Source of the DNA: Mitsuaria sp. PDC51
GTDB lineage: Bacteria; Pseudomonadota; Gammaproteobacteria; Burkholderiales; Burkholderiaceae_C
NCBI RefSeq assembly: GCF_900113225.1
Contig: NZ_FOZE01000003.1
Span: forward strand, 310,001-374,000
Direction of reading: 5' to 3'
Length of the DNA stretch: 64,000 nt
Both the position numbers and the translations under genes were made by a program. The notes below the pieces were generated by a model. It was not told the origin of the DNA. It saw nothing but the letters and a program-made list of their open reading frames with translations, and ran no database searches. Below, one piece after another: positions 1 through 7,812 of the stretch; position 1 is the first letter of the stretch; each line of letters begins with the position of its first letter.

Positions 1-1133
1 TGATCCACCGCGACAAGCTGGTGAAGTTCCCGGTCAACGCGGTCACGATCCTGCTGGGGATCTGGATCGTGTGGATCGGCGTGTCGCCCCTGCTGTTCTC
101 GTTCTATCCCGACAAGGAGATGCACTTCTGGTCGCGCGCCTTCAAGGTGCTGCTGATGGTGCTGGTGTCGCTGCTGGTGGTGCAGCGGCGCCGCGACCTG
201 GACTGGCTGGTGCTGGTGCTGGTGGTCTCGATCGGCTACTACGGCATCAAGGGCGGCGTGTTCACCGTGCTGTCGGGCGGCTCGGCGCGGGTGTGGGGGC
301 CGGAGGGCTCCTTCATCGAGGACAACAACTCGCTGGCGCTGGCGACCATCATGACGGTGCCGCTGATCCGCTACCTGCAGTTGCAGTCGACCCAGCGCTG
401 GCAGCGCCACCTGGCGACGGTGGCGATGCTGCTGTGCATGGCCTCGGCGGTGGGCTCGCAATCGCGCGGGGCCTTCCTGGCGATCGTGATGATGTCCTTC
501 TTCATGTGGCTCAAGAGCCGCAACAAGCTGCCGCTGGCACTGGTGGTGCTGGTGGCGCTGCCGCTGATCTTCGTCTTCATGCCGGACAGCTGGACCGACC
601 GGATGGAGACCATCAGGACCTACGACCAGGACGCATCGGCGATGGGCCGCATCAACGCCTGGCAGATGGCCTGGCGGCTGGCGACCGACCTGTTCCCGTT
701 CGGCGGCGGCTTCACCGTGGCGGGGGCGGCGGTGTTCGCGAAGTACGCGCCCGATCCGTCGATCCCGCTGACGGCCCACAGCATCTACTTCCAGGCGATG
801 GGCGAGCACGGCTTCATGGGGCTGGCGCTGTTCGTGGGCATCTTCGCGACGACCTGGCGACTGGCCGGCGCGACGATCCGCGCCAGCAAGGCCGAGCCGG
901 ACCTGCAGTGGGCGCGCGACCTCGCGGCGATGTGCCAGGTGGGCTTGATCGGCTACGCCACCGGCGGGGCTTTCCTGAGCCTGGTGTATTTCGACCTGCC
1001 GTATTACCTCGTGCTGATCGTCGTGGTGGTGAACCGGATCGTCGCGGCCGAGATGGCGCAGCGCAAGCAGGCCGCGATCGCCGCGGGCCAGCTGCCGCGC
1101 GACGTCCATTCGCCGTACTGGGGGAGCGTCTGA
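1..1133 (+). CDS. O-antigen ligase-like polysaccharide ligase/polymerase, exosortase A-associated (5' partial)
   Basis: Multi-spanning membrane protein of the Wzy/WaaL fold, matching the putative O-glycosylation ligase found in XrtA/PEP-CTERM loci. Its likely role is to polymerise or transfer the exopolysaccharide at the periplasmic face. The reading frame is open back to base 3, so the N-terminus (perhaps 50-80 residues by family length) lies outside the window; the GTG at 21 is internal. Family-like features are GPEGSFIEDNN before a hydrophobic helix, SQSRGAFLA, and a late periplasmic loop around LTAHSIYFQ. At least eight hydrophobic segments are visible. Its TGA overlaps the ATG of the deacetylase gene (TGATG at 1131-1135), so the two are probably translationally coupled. 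Assignment to the family is by recall of its motifs; the acceptor is unknown. Confidence 0.85.
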   Translation, partial: IHRDKLVKFPVNAVTILLGIWIVWIGVSPLLFSFYPDKEMHFWSRAFKVLLMVLVSLLVVQRRRDLDWLVLVLVVSIGYYGIKGGVFTVLSGGSARVWGPEGSFIEDNNSLALATIMTVPLIRYLQLQSTQRWQRHLATVAMLLCMASAVGSQSRGAFLAIVMMSFFMWLKSRNKLPLALVVLVALPLIFVFMPDSWTDRMETIRTYDQDASAMGRINAWQMAWRLATDLFPFGGGFTVAGAAVFAKYAPDPSIPLTAHSIYFQAMGEHGFMGLALFVGIFATTWRLAGATIRASKAEPDLQWARDLAAMCQVGLIGYATGGAFLSLVYFDLPYYLVLIVVVVNRIVAAEMAQRKQAAIAAGQLPRDVHSPYWGSV

Positions 1134-2095
1134 TGCTGGCGGGGCTGAGCCTGCTGGGCTGGCCGCGCGGCGAGTCCGCGCTGAGCATCCTGATCTACCA
1201 CCGCGTGCTGCCGTCGCCCGACGCGCTGCGCCCGGGCGAGATCGACGCGGCGCGCTTCGAGGCGCAGGTGGCCTTCCTGGCGCGGCATTTCACGCTGATG
1301 ACGGTCAGCGACGCCGCGGCCGCGCTGCGCGAGCGTCGCCTGCCGCGGCGCGCGGCCTGCATCACCTTCGACGACGGCTACGCCGACAACTGGACCGTGG
1401 CGCATCCGATCCTGGCGCGCCATGGCGCGCGCGCGACCGTGTTCGTCGCCACCGGCTACCTCAACGGCGGCCGCATGTTCAGCGACACGGTGATCGAATT
1501 CGTGCGGCGCGTGCCGGGGCCGGTGCTGGACCTGTCGGCGGTGGGCATGGGCGTGCATCCGGTGGCGACGGTGGAGGAGCGGCTGAAGGCGGTGTCGGCG
1601 CTGCAGGTGCAGCTGAAGTACCTGGCGCCGGACGAGCGCGAGGCGCAGCTGCGGCGGATGCTGGCGGCGCTGCCGGTGGGCCCGATGCCGGACGACCTGA
1701 TGCTCACCGACGCGCAGCTGCGGCAACTGGCCGACGCGGGCCATGAGATCGGCGGCCACACGGTGGACCACACGGTGCTGACGACGCTGACGCCGGACGG
1801 CGCGCGCGAGCAGGTGCGCGCCGGGCGCGACCACCTGGCCGCGCTGCTGGGCCGGCCGGTGCGCAGCTTCGCGTATCCGAACGGCCGGCCGGTGCGCGAC
1901 TACGACGCCGGCCATGCGGCCATGCTGCGCGAGCTGGGTTTCGAGGCCGCGGTGAGCACCGCGGCCGGCGTGGCGCTGCCGGGCGCGGACTGCTTCCAGC
2001 TGCCGCGCTACACGCCCTGGGGGCGCTCGACCGCGATGTTCGCGGCCCGCATGATGCGCAACGCGCGGATGGGCGGGCCGGCGGCGGTCGTCTGA
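1133..2095 (+). CDS. polysaccharide deacetylase (NodB-homology, CE4)
   Basis: 320-residue protein with the carbohydrate esterase 4 fold. Motif 1 is TFDDGYAD (catalytic Asp and first metal-binding Asp), motif 2 is the GGHTVDH region with the two metal histidines, and motif 3 is the FAYPNG stretch. It probably removes N-acetyl groups from amino sugars of the exopolysaccharide, in the periplasm or at the inner membrane. No clear signal peptide is seen; the N-terminus (LAGLSLLGWPRG) is only weakly hydrophobic. The ATG at 1133 is fixed by overlap with the upstream stop. This is not the longer XrtA-linked deacetylase associated with the DUF3473 domain, which ends differently. Substrate is inferred from context only. 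Confidence 0.85.
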   Translation: MLAGLSLLGWPRGESALSILIYHRVLPSPDALRPGEIDAARFEAQVAFLARHFTLMTVSDAAAALRERRLPRRAACITFDDGYADNWTVAHPILARHGARATVFVATGYLNGGRMFSDTVIEFVRRVPGPVLDLSAVGMGVHPVATVEERLKAVSALQVQLKYLAPDEREAQLRRMLAALPVGPMPDDLMLTDAQLRQLADAGHEIGGHTVDHTVLTTLTPDGAREQVRAGRDHLAALLGRPVRSFAYPNGRPVRDYDAGHAAMLRELGFEAAVSTAAGVALPGADCFQLPRYTPWGRSTAMFAARMMRNARMGGPAAVV

Positions 2096-2254
2096 GCGCG
2101 CGCCCTCGAGGGGGCGCCAGTGGATGGGCGCAATCACGCAAAGTAGTGGATCACGCGATCGTCGGCGCCGCGCAACGAGCGACCGGCCGACACGGCCTGG
2201 GTGAAATCCACCGCGCGCTGGCGGCCCAAGAATGGACGGCCTGGAGGTGAATCC

Positions 2255-3577
2255 ATGCTGCAAGTCCTTCATCGCATCCTTGATCGCATCCGCGCGGCGC
2301 GCGAGCCGGAGCACCGAGCTGGCCCCGCGATCGATGAGCGGGTCTTCCACCGTCCGGCGCTGGCCGAGGATCTGGCCGCGAGCCTGTTGTCGCGCTCCTA
2401 CGCCTCCGGGATGTTCCTCACGGCGCCCCGCCGCACGGGGAAAAGCACCTTCATCCGCCATGACCTGATTCCCGCACTCGAGCGTCAGCATCGCGCGCTC
2501 GTCCTCTACGCCGACCTCTGGGAGCACCGCGCCGAGGACCCGGGCGCCGTGATCGTCGGACTGGTGGCCCGCGCGCTGAAGGCGCGCAAATCCGCGGCGC
2601 AAGCGGTGCTGGAGCGGTTCCGCCTGTCCCGACTGAAGGTGCCGGGCCTCGAACTCGACATGGACAAGGCCGCCCCGGCGCCGGCGCTGCAACCCTCCCT
2701 GCGCCAATCGCTGGAGCGCCTTTCGAACCTGACGCGGCGCACCGTCGTGCTGATCGTCGACGAAGCCCAGCACACGCAGACCACCGCCTACGGGCGCGAA
2801 GTGATGTTCATGCTCAAGTCGGCACGCGACCAGTTGAGCAATCGGGAGCTGCTGATGTTCCGGCTGCTGATGACCGGCTCGCACCACGCGAAGATCGAGC
2901 GGCTGGTCCGCTACAAGCATGAGGCGTTCTACTGCGCCCCATTGAAGGCGATGCCGACCTTGGGGGGCGAGGACTACTTCGAATGGGAGCGGGCCGCCCA
3001 CGCGCCGGCCTTTCTCCCCGCGCTCGACGCCATGGGCCAGGCCTTCGAGATCTGCCTGCGCCGGCCGGAGGTGTTCCACATCGCCTGCCAGGCTGCCAGC
3101 GCCCGGGTGGCGACCACCGCGGAGAGCCAGGAGCAGTTGCTGTTGCGGATGGCACGCCGGCACATCGATGCCGAGCGGCAGGAGTTCCTGCATCGGCTGA
3201 TGAAGCTGGATCCGCTGGACCAGGCGGTGCTGCGATCGATGGCGGAGGCAGGGCCGTCCTTCGCGCCGTTCTTTCCGGCGGCGGGGGAGCGGATCTCGGC
3301 GCTGCTGGCAGCGATGCCGGGCACGCCGGCGCGGCCCACCTCGCCGGGCGACATCCGCGCTGCGCTCACCCGGCTCTGCGAGGCCAACCTGGTGTGGAGC
3401 GGCGACGGCCCCTACGTGTTGGAGGACGCACAAGCCGCGGTGTGGCTGAGGGAGCTGGAGTTGCCGAGACTCACAGCCGATAGTTCGGCCGCCGCCCTCG
3501 CAGCCATTGCTCCAGCATCATCAGGATCCACACCATCTCGCCGTAGTACCCGGGGTGCTCCGGCAGTCGCTGCTTGA
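2255..3577 (+). CDS. AAA+/STAND-like ATPase, orphan, 3' end overlapping the neighbouring gene
   Basis: 440-residue P-loop ATPase. Walker A is APRRTGKST (about residues 58-65), Walker B VVLIVDEAQ (about 164-171), followed by a sensor-like LLMTGSHH. The remainder is helical with a winged-helix-like end. I chose the ATG at 2255 because GGAGGTGA ends five bases upstream; the frame also opens at 2201 without a ribosome site. It does not resemble the GxxGSGKTT secretion ATPase normally found in XrtA loci. The last 35 residues, rich in Ala/Ser/Thr, are encoded antisense to the end of the next gene (3471-3577), which suggests read-through after a junction or deletion. G+C is visibly lower than in flanking genes. 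Function unknown; it may be a DNA-transaction or defence ATPase. Confidence 0.7.
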   Translation: MLQVLHRILDRIRAAREPEHRAGPAIDERVFHRPALAEDLAASLLSRSYASGMFLTAPRRTGKSTFIRHDLIPALERQHRALVLYADLWEHRAEDPGAVIVGLVARALKARKSAAQAVLERFRLSRLKVPGLELDMDKAAPAPALQPSLRQSLERLSNLTRRTVVLIVDEAQHTQTTAYGREVMFMLKSARDQLSNRELLMFRLLMTGSHHAKIERLVRYKHEAFYCAPLKAMPTLGGEDYFEWERAAHAPAFLPALDAMGQAFEICLRRPEVFHIACQAASARVATTAESQEQLLLRMARRHIDAERQEFLHRLMKLDPLDQAVLRSMAEAGPSFAPFFPAAGERISALLAAMPGTPARPTSPGDIRAALTRLCEANLVWSGDGPYVLEDAQAAVWLRELELPRLTADSSAAALAAIAPASSGSTPSRRSTRGAPAVAA

Positions 3578-5132
3578 GCAGGCTCTCGATGAAGGCCGGC
3601 CGGACGATGCCGCGCGTGGCCAGGCTGCTCAGCGAATCCTCCGCCAGCGCGCGCAGCTGCGCGTCGCGCGTCGCCCAGACGCCGAAGGGCAGGCCGAACC
3701 CCTGCTTCTTCTTGACGATGATCTCGTCGGGCAGGAAGCCGCGCAGCGCCTCCTTGAAGAACCAGCGCAGCTTCAGCCCCTTGAGCTTGTAGTCCGCCGG
3801 CAGGCGCTCCGAGAAGGCCAGCAGCTCGTCGTCCAGCATCGGGAAACCGACCGAGGTGCCCGCCAGCGAGGTCGTGCCCACCACCTTGGGCAGGTCGGTG
3901 TCCGCCAGCGTGTAGCGCCAGTCGAAGGCCAGCATGCGGTCGACCAGCCGTCCGGTCTTGATCGCGTTCCACACCTGGCGCTGCTGCTTCTGCGGCCCGA
4001 GCGGGTCGACGCGTCGCAGGAAGTCGGTTTCCAGCACCTCGCCCAGGCCCAGCCGCGTCAGCAGGTTGTAGCTCTGCAGGCGGTCGGGCATCGGCACCCG
4101 GGCCTGGTCGATGTAGCTCGCGCCCTTCTTCAGCAGCGGCAGCTTGCCCACCGGCGAGCCGAACACCGGCTGCAGCACGAAGTCGCGCAGCGGTCCCGGC
4201 ACGCGCCCGTACCACGAGAACACCGTCTGCTTGGCGTAGCGGGTGTTGCCGCCGAAGAGCTCGTCGCCACCGTCGCCGGCCAGCAGGTGCCGCACGCCGT
4301 TGTCGTGCGCGCGCCGGGCGCAGTAGTAGGCCGGCAGCGCCGAGCTGTTGCCGAAGGGCTGGTCGTAGTGGGTCGCGACCTTGGCGATGCCGTCGACCAG
4401 GTCCCGGGGCGTCACGTAGTACTCGTGGTGCCGGCAGCCGAAGTGCTTGGCCGCGATGCGCGCGAAGGCCATCTCGTCGTAGCCCTCGGCCTCGAAGCCG
4501 ATCGAGTAGGTGTCCGCCGGCCGGCCCGCGACGCGGCTCAGCATGCCGGCGACCGTCGAGCTGTCGGTGCCGCCGCTCAGGAAGCAGGCCGCGTCCGGCG
4601 CCTGCATCGCCCGTTGCACCGAGCGCTCCAGGATCTGCCGGAACTCGTCCTTCAGGTCCTCGAGCCGCGGTGCGGGCTCGGCGCGGAAGGTCGGTGTCCA
4701 GTAGGGCAGCACGCGCAGCTCGCCGCGCTCGAAGATGCCCACATGCCCCGGCGGCAGGCGGAAGATGTTGCGGAAGACCGTCCGCGGCGACGGGATGACA
4801 TGGAAATAGAGGTAGTCGAACAGCGCCTGCGGATCGAGGTCGGCCTCGTCGCCGGCCAGGTCGTCCGCGCGGGTGGCGACCTGCAGTTCATGGCCGACGA
4901 TGCGATAGCACAGCGGCTCGATGCCGAAGCGGTCGGTCGCCAGCACGGTGCGGCCGCCGGGCTGGCGCCAGGCCACCGAGAAGCGGCCGCCGACCTGCGC
5001 CAGCGCCGGTACCGGATCGGTCGCCGACAGCAGCGTCTGCCAGGCGGCGTCGCGTTGCGCGGCCGGGGCGTCGGCGGGAAGGCCCGGCAGGGCCGGTTGT
5101 CCGGTGGAGAGGAAAAGGGCGGTGCTCGTCAT
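3471..5132 (-). CDS. asparagine synthetase-like amidotransferase lacking the glutaminase cysteine
   Basis: 553-residue protein with a C-terminal asparagine synthase domain: the PPi loop SGGTDSS is at about residues 186-192, followed by GDGGDELFGG, TYSIGFE and a KKKQGFGLP tail motif. The N-terminal half keeps the class II glutamine amidotransferase fold signature (DRFGIEPL, LFDYLYFHVIPSPRT). It begins MTSTALFL, however, instead of MCGI, so the Cys2 nucleophile is absent. Upstream in-frame sequence to 5456 is Pro/Ala/Arg-rich and contains no MCG start, so I take ATG 5132. It therefore probably uses free ammonia or has another amide/lactam-forming role in exopolysaccharide synthesis. It is convergent with, and overlaps by 107 bp, the ATPase gene. 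It differs from the usual Cys-containing XrtA amidotransferase. Confidence 0.85.
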   Translation of the reverse strand: MTSTALFLSTGQPALPGLPADAPAAQRDAAWQTLLSATDPVPALAQVGGRFSVAWRQPGGRTVLATDRFGIEPLCYRIVGHELQVATRADDLAGDEADLDPQALFDYLYFHVIPSPRTVFRNIFRLPPGHVGIFERGELRVLPYWTPTFRAEPAPRLEDLKDEFRQILERSVQRAMQAPDAACFLSGGTDSSTVAGMLSRVAGRPADTYSIGFEAEGYDEMAFARIAAKHFGCRHHEYYVTPRDLVDGIAKVATHYDQPFGNSSALPAYYCARRAHDNGVRHLLAGDGGDELFGGNTRYAKQTVFSWYGRVPGPLRDFVLQPVFGSPVGKLPLLKKGASYIDQARVPMPDRLQSYNLLTRLGLGEVLETDFLRRVDPLGPQKQQRQVWNAIKTGRLVDRMLAFDWRYTLADTDLPKVVGTTSLAGTSVGFPMLDDELLAFSERLPADYKLKGLKLRWFFKEALRGFLPDEIIVKKKQGFGLPFGVWATRDAQLRALAEDSLSSLATRGIVRPAFIESLLKQRLPEHPGYYGEMVWILMMLEQWLRGRRPNYRL

Positions 5133-5200
5133 CGTTCTGGGCGGTCCGGGGTCCGACCGCGGTGCGGAAAGGGTGCGCGCGCGGGCTGGGGGATTCTGTC

Positions 5201-5221
5201 GTGGAAACGTGGCGCTTCCAC
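5201..5221. promoter_or_regulatory. inverted repeat in a divergent promoter region (possible operator)
   Basis: GTGGAA and TTCCAC are separated by nine bases in the 194-bp gap between the divergently transcribed amidotransferase and glycosyltransferase genes. This is the size and place expected for a dimeric regulator site. No matching regulator gene is in the window, and no clear -35/-10 pair could be fixed. Confidence 0.3.
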
Positions 5222-5326
5222 CCGCGCGGACCCCTGGGTTCGCGGGGAGCGCGGGCGGGGTCCGCGTCCCGGCCATGCCGCACAATCGCGGCCTGCCCGC
5301 CGCCGGTGGCGGGTGCTGGAGCCGGT

Positions 5327-6436
5327 TTGCAGATTCACTGGATGCCTCACGCGCTGAACCCGGCCTATGCCGGCGTGCGCTTGCGCTGCCTGATGCCGAG
5401 CCGCGAATTGCGGCGCTCGGGCCTGGCGTCGCGCGTGCTGGATCCGGCGGCTCCATCGCCGGCGCTGCCGTCAGGCGGCGTGCTGGTGGTGCAGGCGAAG
5501 TGGCTGCTGGACGCGGGATCGCCCGGCGCGCTGCGCGCGCGGACCGCGCAACTGGCCCAGGCCCGCGAGCGCGGCGCCCGGCTGGTGCTGGACAGCTTCG
5601 ACAACTATTTCCTGAACGAATCCGGCGACCCGGCCCGCGCCGAACTGCTGGCCGCCTATCGTGAGGCTCTACCGCTGTTCAGCTTGTTCACCGTCTCCTC
5701 GCCGGGCCTGAAGCCGCTGCTGGAGGCCGAGCTGCCGCCGGACCTGCGGACCGCCGCGCCGGTGCGGGTCGTCGGCGATCCGGTCGAGACGCCGGCGGCG
5801 GCGCGCGACTTCGAATCGCTGCCGCATCGCCTGCATCCGGGCCGCTGGAGCGGCCACTGGCGCGCCTGGCGCGAACTGCGCGAGCACCGCGCGCAGCGCC
5901 GCCAGGCCCGGCAGCTGATGTGGTTCGGCAATCACGGCAGCGCCTACGCGACCGGCGGCATGACTGAGCTCGAGCGCCTGCTGCCGCTGCTGGAAGCCGC
6001 GTCGCGGCGGCAGCCGCTGCGGCTGACGGTGGTCAGCAACTCCGAGCAGCGCTACCGCGAGCTGCTGGGCCGCGCCGCCTTCCCGCACCGCTACCGGCCC
6101 TGGGACCGGCTGCACTTCCTGTCGCTGCTGGGCGAGCAGGACCTGGTGCTGCTGCCGGCCCGCATGACCGCCTTCACGATGGCCAAGAGCAACAACCGCA
6201 TGCTGCTGGCGCTGGCCCAGGGCGTGCCGGTGATGGCCGATCCCTTGCCCGACTACCAGCCCTGGCGCGCGTTCTGCGCGCTGGACGAGTGGGACCGCCT
6301 CGCCGAGCACCTCGTCGACCCGGCCCCGCTGGCCGCCCGAGCCCGCGCCGCGATGCCCGCCATCGAGCGCGACTACTCCACGCGCGCCATCGCCGCCCAA
6401 TGGCGCGAGGCGCTGCAAGCTCCCGCTGTCCGATGA
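5327..6436 (+). CDS. glycosyltransferase-like protein of the exopolysaccharide locus
   Basis: About 369 residues. The N-terminus QIHWMPHALNPAYAGVRLR is a first beta-strand plus loop typical of GT-B glycosyltransferases, and the C-terminal half contains a nucleotide-binding-like strand (LMWFGNHG), a DRLHFL stretch and a TMAKSNNRMLLALAQGVPVM segment comparable to the donor-binding end of GT4 proteins. The classical E-x7-E motif is not obvious. Start: TTG 5327 has GGAG five bases upstream and keeps the first strand. ATG 5342 is the alternative but lacks a ribosome site. Its stop overlaps the start of the next gene (ATGA at 6433), so they are co-translated. Sugar donor and acceptor unknown. Confidence 0.65.
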   Translation: MQIHWMPHALNPAYAGVRLRCLMPSRELRRSGLASRVLDPAAPSPALPSGGVLVVQAKWLLDAGSPGALRARTAQLAQARERGARLVLDSFDNYFLNESGDPARAELLAAYREALPLFSLFTVSSPGLKPLLEAELPPDLRTAAPVRVVGDPVETPAAARDFESLPHRLHPGRWSGHWRAWRELREHRAQRRQARQLMWFGNHGSAYATGGMTELERLLPLLEAASRRQPLRLTVVSNSEQRYRELLGRAAFPHRYRPWDRLHFLSLLGEQDLVLLPARMTAFTMAKSNNRMLLALAQGVPVMADPLPDYQPWRAFCALDEWDRLAEHLVDPAPLAARARAAMPAIERDYSTRAIAAQWREALQAPAVR

Positions 6437-7671
6437 GCCGCATGACCCCTGATGCCCTCGCCACGCCGCAGCCGCCCGTCGCCGCTGCCGTGCCAGCCGC
6501 CGCTGATGCCGTCGGCGCCGCTGACACCGCTGGTTCCAGCGCCCCGGTGGAGGCCGGATCGTTGCCCGCGTCCTCGCCCGACGAGCCGCTGGCGATCGCC
6601 ATCGTGCTGCCGCAGTTCCACCCGATCCCGGAGAACGACGCCTGGTGGGGCAAGGGCTTCACCGAGTGGCGCAACGTCGCCAAGGCGCGGCCCCTCTACA
6701 AGGGCCATCACCAGCCGCACCTGCCGGGCGAGCTCGGCTTCTACGACCTGCGCCTGCCCGAGGCGCGCGCCGCGCAGGCGGCGCTGGCGCGGCAGTACGG
6801 CATCGGCGGCTTCTGCTACTACCACTACTGGTTCAACGGCCACCGCCTGCTGGAGCGCCCGGTCGAGGAGATCCGCGCCAGCGGCGAGCCGGACTTCCCC
6901 TACTGCCTGGCCTGGGCCAACGAGAACTGGAGCCGCGCCTGGAACGGCAGCGAGCGCGAGATGCTGATGCAGCAGCGCTACTCCGACGAGGACGACGAGG
7001 CCCACATCCGCACGCTGCTGCCGCACTTCCGCGATCCGCGCTACATCCGCATCGACGGCAAGCCGCTGTTCATCGTCTACAAGGTCGACCACCTGCCCGA
7101 TCCGCGGCGCACGCTCGAGACCTGGCGCCGCATCGCGCGCGAGGAGGGCGTCGGCGAGCTGACGCTGGCCCAGTTCGAATGGAGCGGCAGCGGCTCCGGC
7201 GCCGATCCGCGCGAGGTCGGGCTGGACCTGTCGATCGAGTTCGCGCCCGACTGGCGGCGCCTGGGCGGACGGCACTTCACCGGCTGGAAATCGCGGCTGC
7301 TGATGGCGCTGGGCCTGCTGCCCAAGGCCTACGGCGAGCACAACTTCTTCGACTACCAGCGCATGGTCGACGGCGTGCTGGCCAAGCCCGCGCCGCGTTA
7401 TCCCTTCCTGCGCTGCGTCAGCCCCGGCTTCGACAACAGCGCGCGGCGCTCGGCCGGCGCGACCATCCTGATGAACAACACGCCGGCGCGTTACCGGCGC
7501 TGGCTCGAGGCGGCGCTCGCCTGGACCCGCCAGCACCAGCCGCCCAAGCGCCAGGTGGTGTTCATCAATGCCTGGAACGAATGGGCCGAGGGCAACCACC
7601 TCGAGCCCGACACGATGAACGGCCACGCCTACCTGGAAGCGACCCGGGACGCGCTGCGCCCGGGCCGCTGA
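6433..7671 (+). CDS. WbsX/GH99-like glycosyltransferase
   Basis: 412 residues. After an Ala/Pro-rich N-terminal 45 residues comes the family signature VLPQFHPIPENDAWWGKGF, then the FTEWRNV, GGFCYYHYWFNGHRLL and WANENWSRAWNG motifs, and near the end NAWNEWAEGNHLEPD. This combination is diagnostic of the glycosyltransferase WbsX family (GH99-like TIM-barrel domain) common in O-antigen and exopolysaccharide clusters. The protein is probably cytoplasmic or membrane-associated. The start is the ATG overlapping the preceding stop. Whether the family transfers or hydrolyses glycans is not settled; in this context transfer is more likely. Confidence 0.85.
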   Translation: MSRMTPDALATPQPPVAAAVPAAADAVGAADTAGSSAPVEAGSLPASSPDEPLAIAIVLPQFHPIPENDAWWGKGFTEWRNVAKARPLYKGHHQPHLPGELGFYDLRLPEARAAQAALARQYGIGGFCYYHYWFNGHRLLERPVEEIRASGEPDFPYCLAWANENWSRAWNGSEREMLMQQRYSDEDDEAHIRTLLPHFRDPRYIRIDGKPLFIVYKVDHLPDPRRTLETWRRIAREEGVGELTLAQFEWSGSGSGADPREVGLDLSIEFAPDWRRLGGRHFTGWKSRLLMALGLLPKAYGEHNFFDYQRMVDGVLAKPAPRYPFLRCVSPGFDNSARRSAGATILMNNTPARYRRWLEAALAWTRQHQPPKRQVVFINAWNEWAEGNHLEPDTMNGHAYLEATRDALRPGR

Positions 7672-7728
7672 GCGGCATCACGGGCTGGAGTCGTCGACGG
7701 CGCCCCTGAGGTCGGGGCACCGGGCCAT

Positions 7729-7786
7729 CGAGTCACGAGTCACCGAGTCACCGAATCGTCGATTCGTCGATTCGTCGATTCGTCGA
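7729..7786. repeat. short tandem repeats, 8-bp units
   Basis: In the 141-bp gap between convergent genes lie about three copies of a CGAGTCAC-like unit (7729-7754), followed directly by 3.9 perfect copies of TCGTCGAT (7756-7786). The two units share the core CGA/GTC. Probably slippage-generated; no coding or hairpin role is evident. Confidence 0.8.
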
Positions 7787-7812
7787 GCGGCCCGGGTTCT
7801 GGCGCTGCCGGC

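Noticed and set aside
1004-3433. Long minus-strand open frame of 809 codons
   Set aside because: Antisense to the deacetylase and ATPase genes; Arg/His/Gln-rich translation with no fold or motif, a product of high G+C.
5133-5456. N-terminal extension of the amidotransferase that might contain the missing Cys
   Set aside because: The extension has no MCG start and overlaps the divergent promoter and glycosyltransferase start.
7729-7786. Possible CRISPR array
   Set aside because: Units are 8 bp without spacers; no cas genes.
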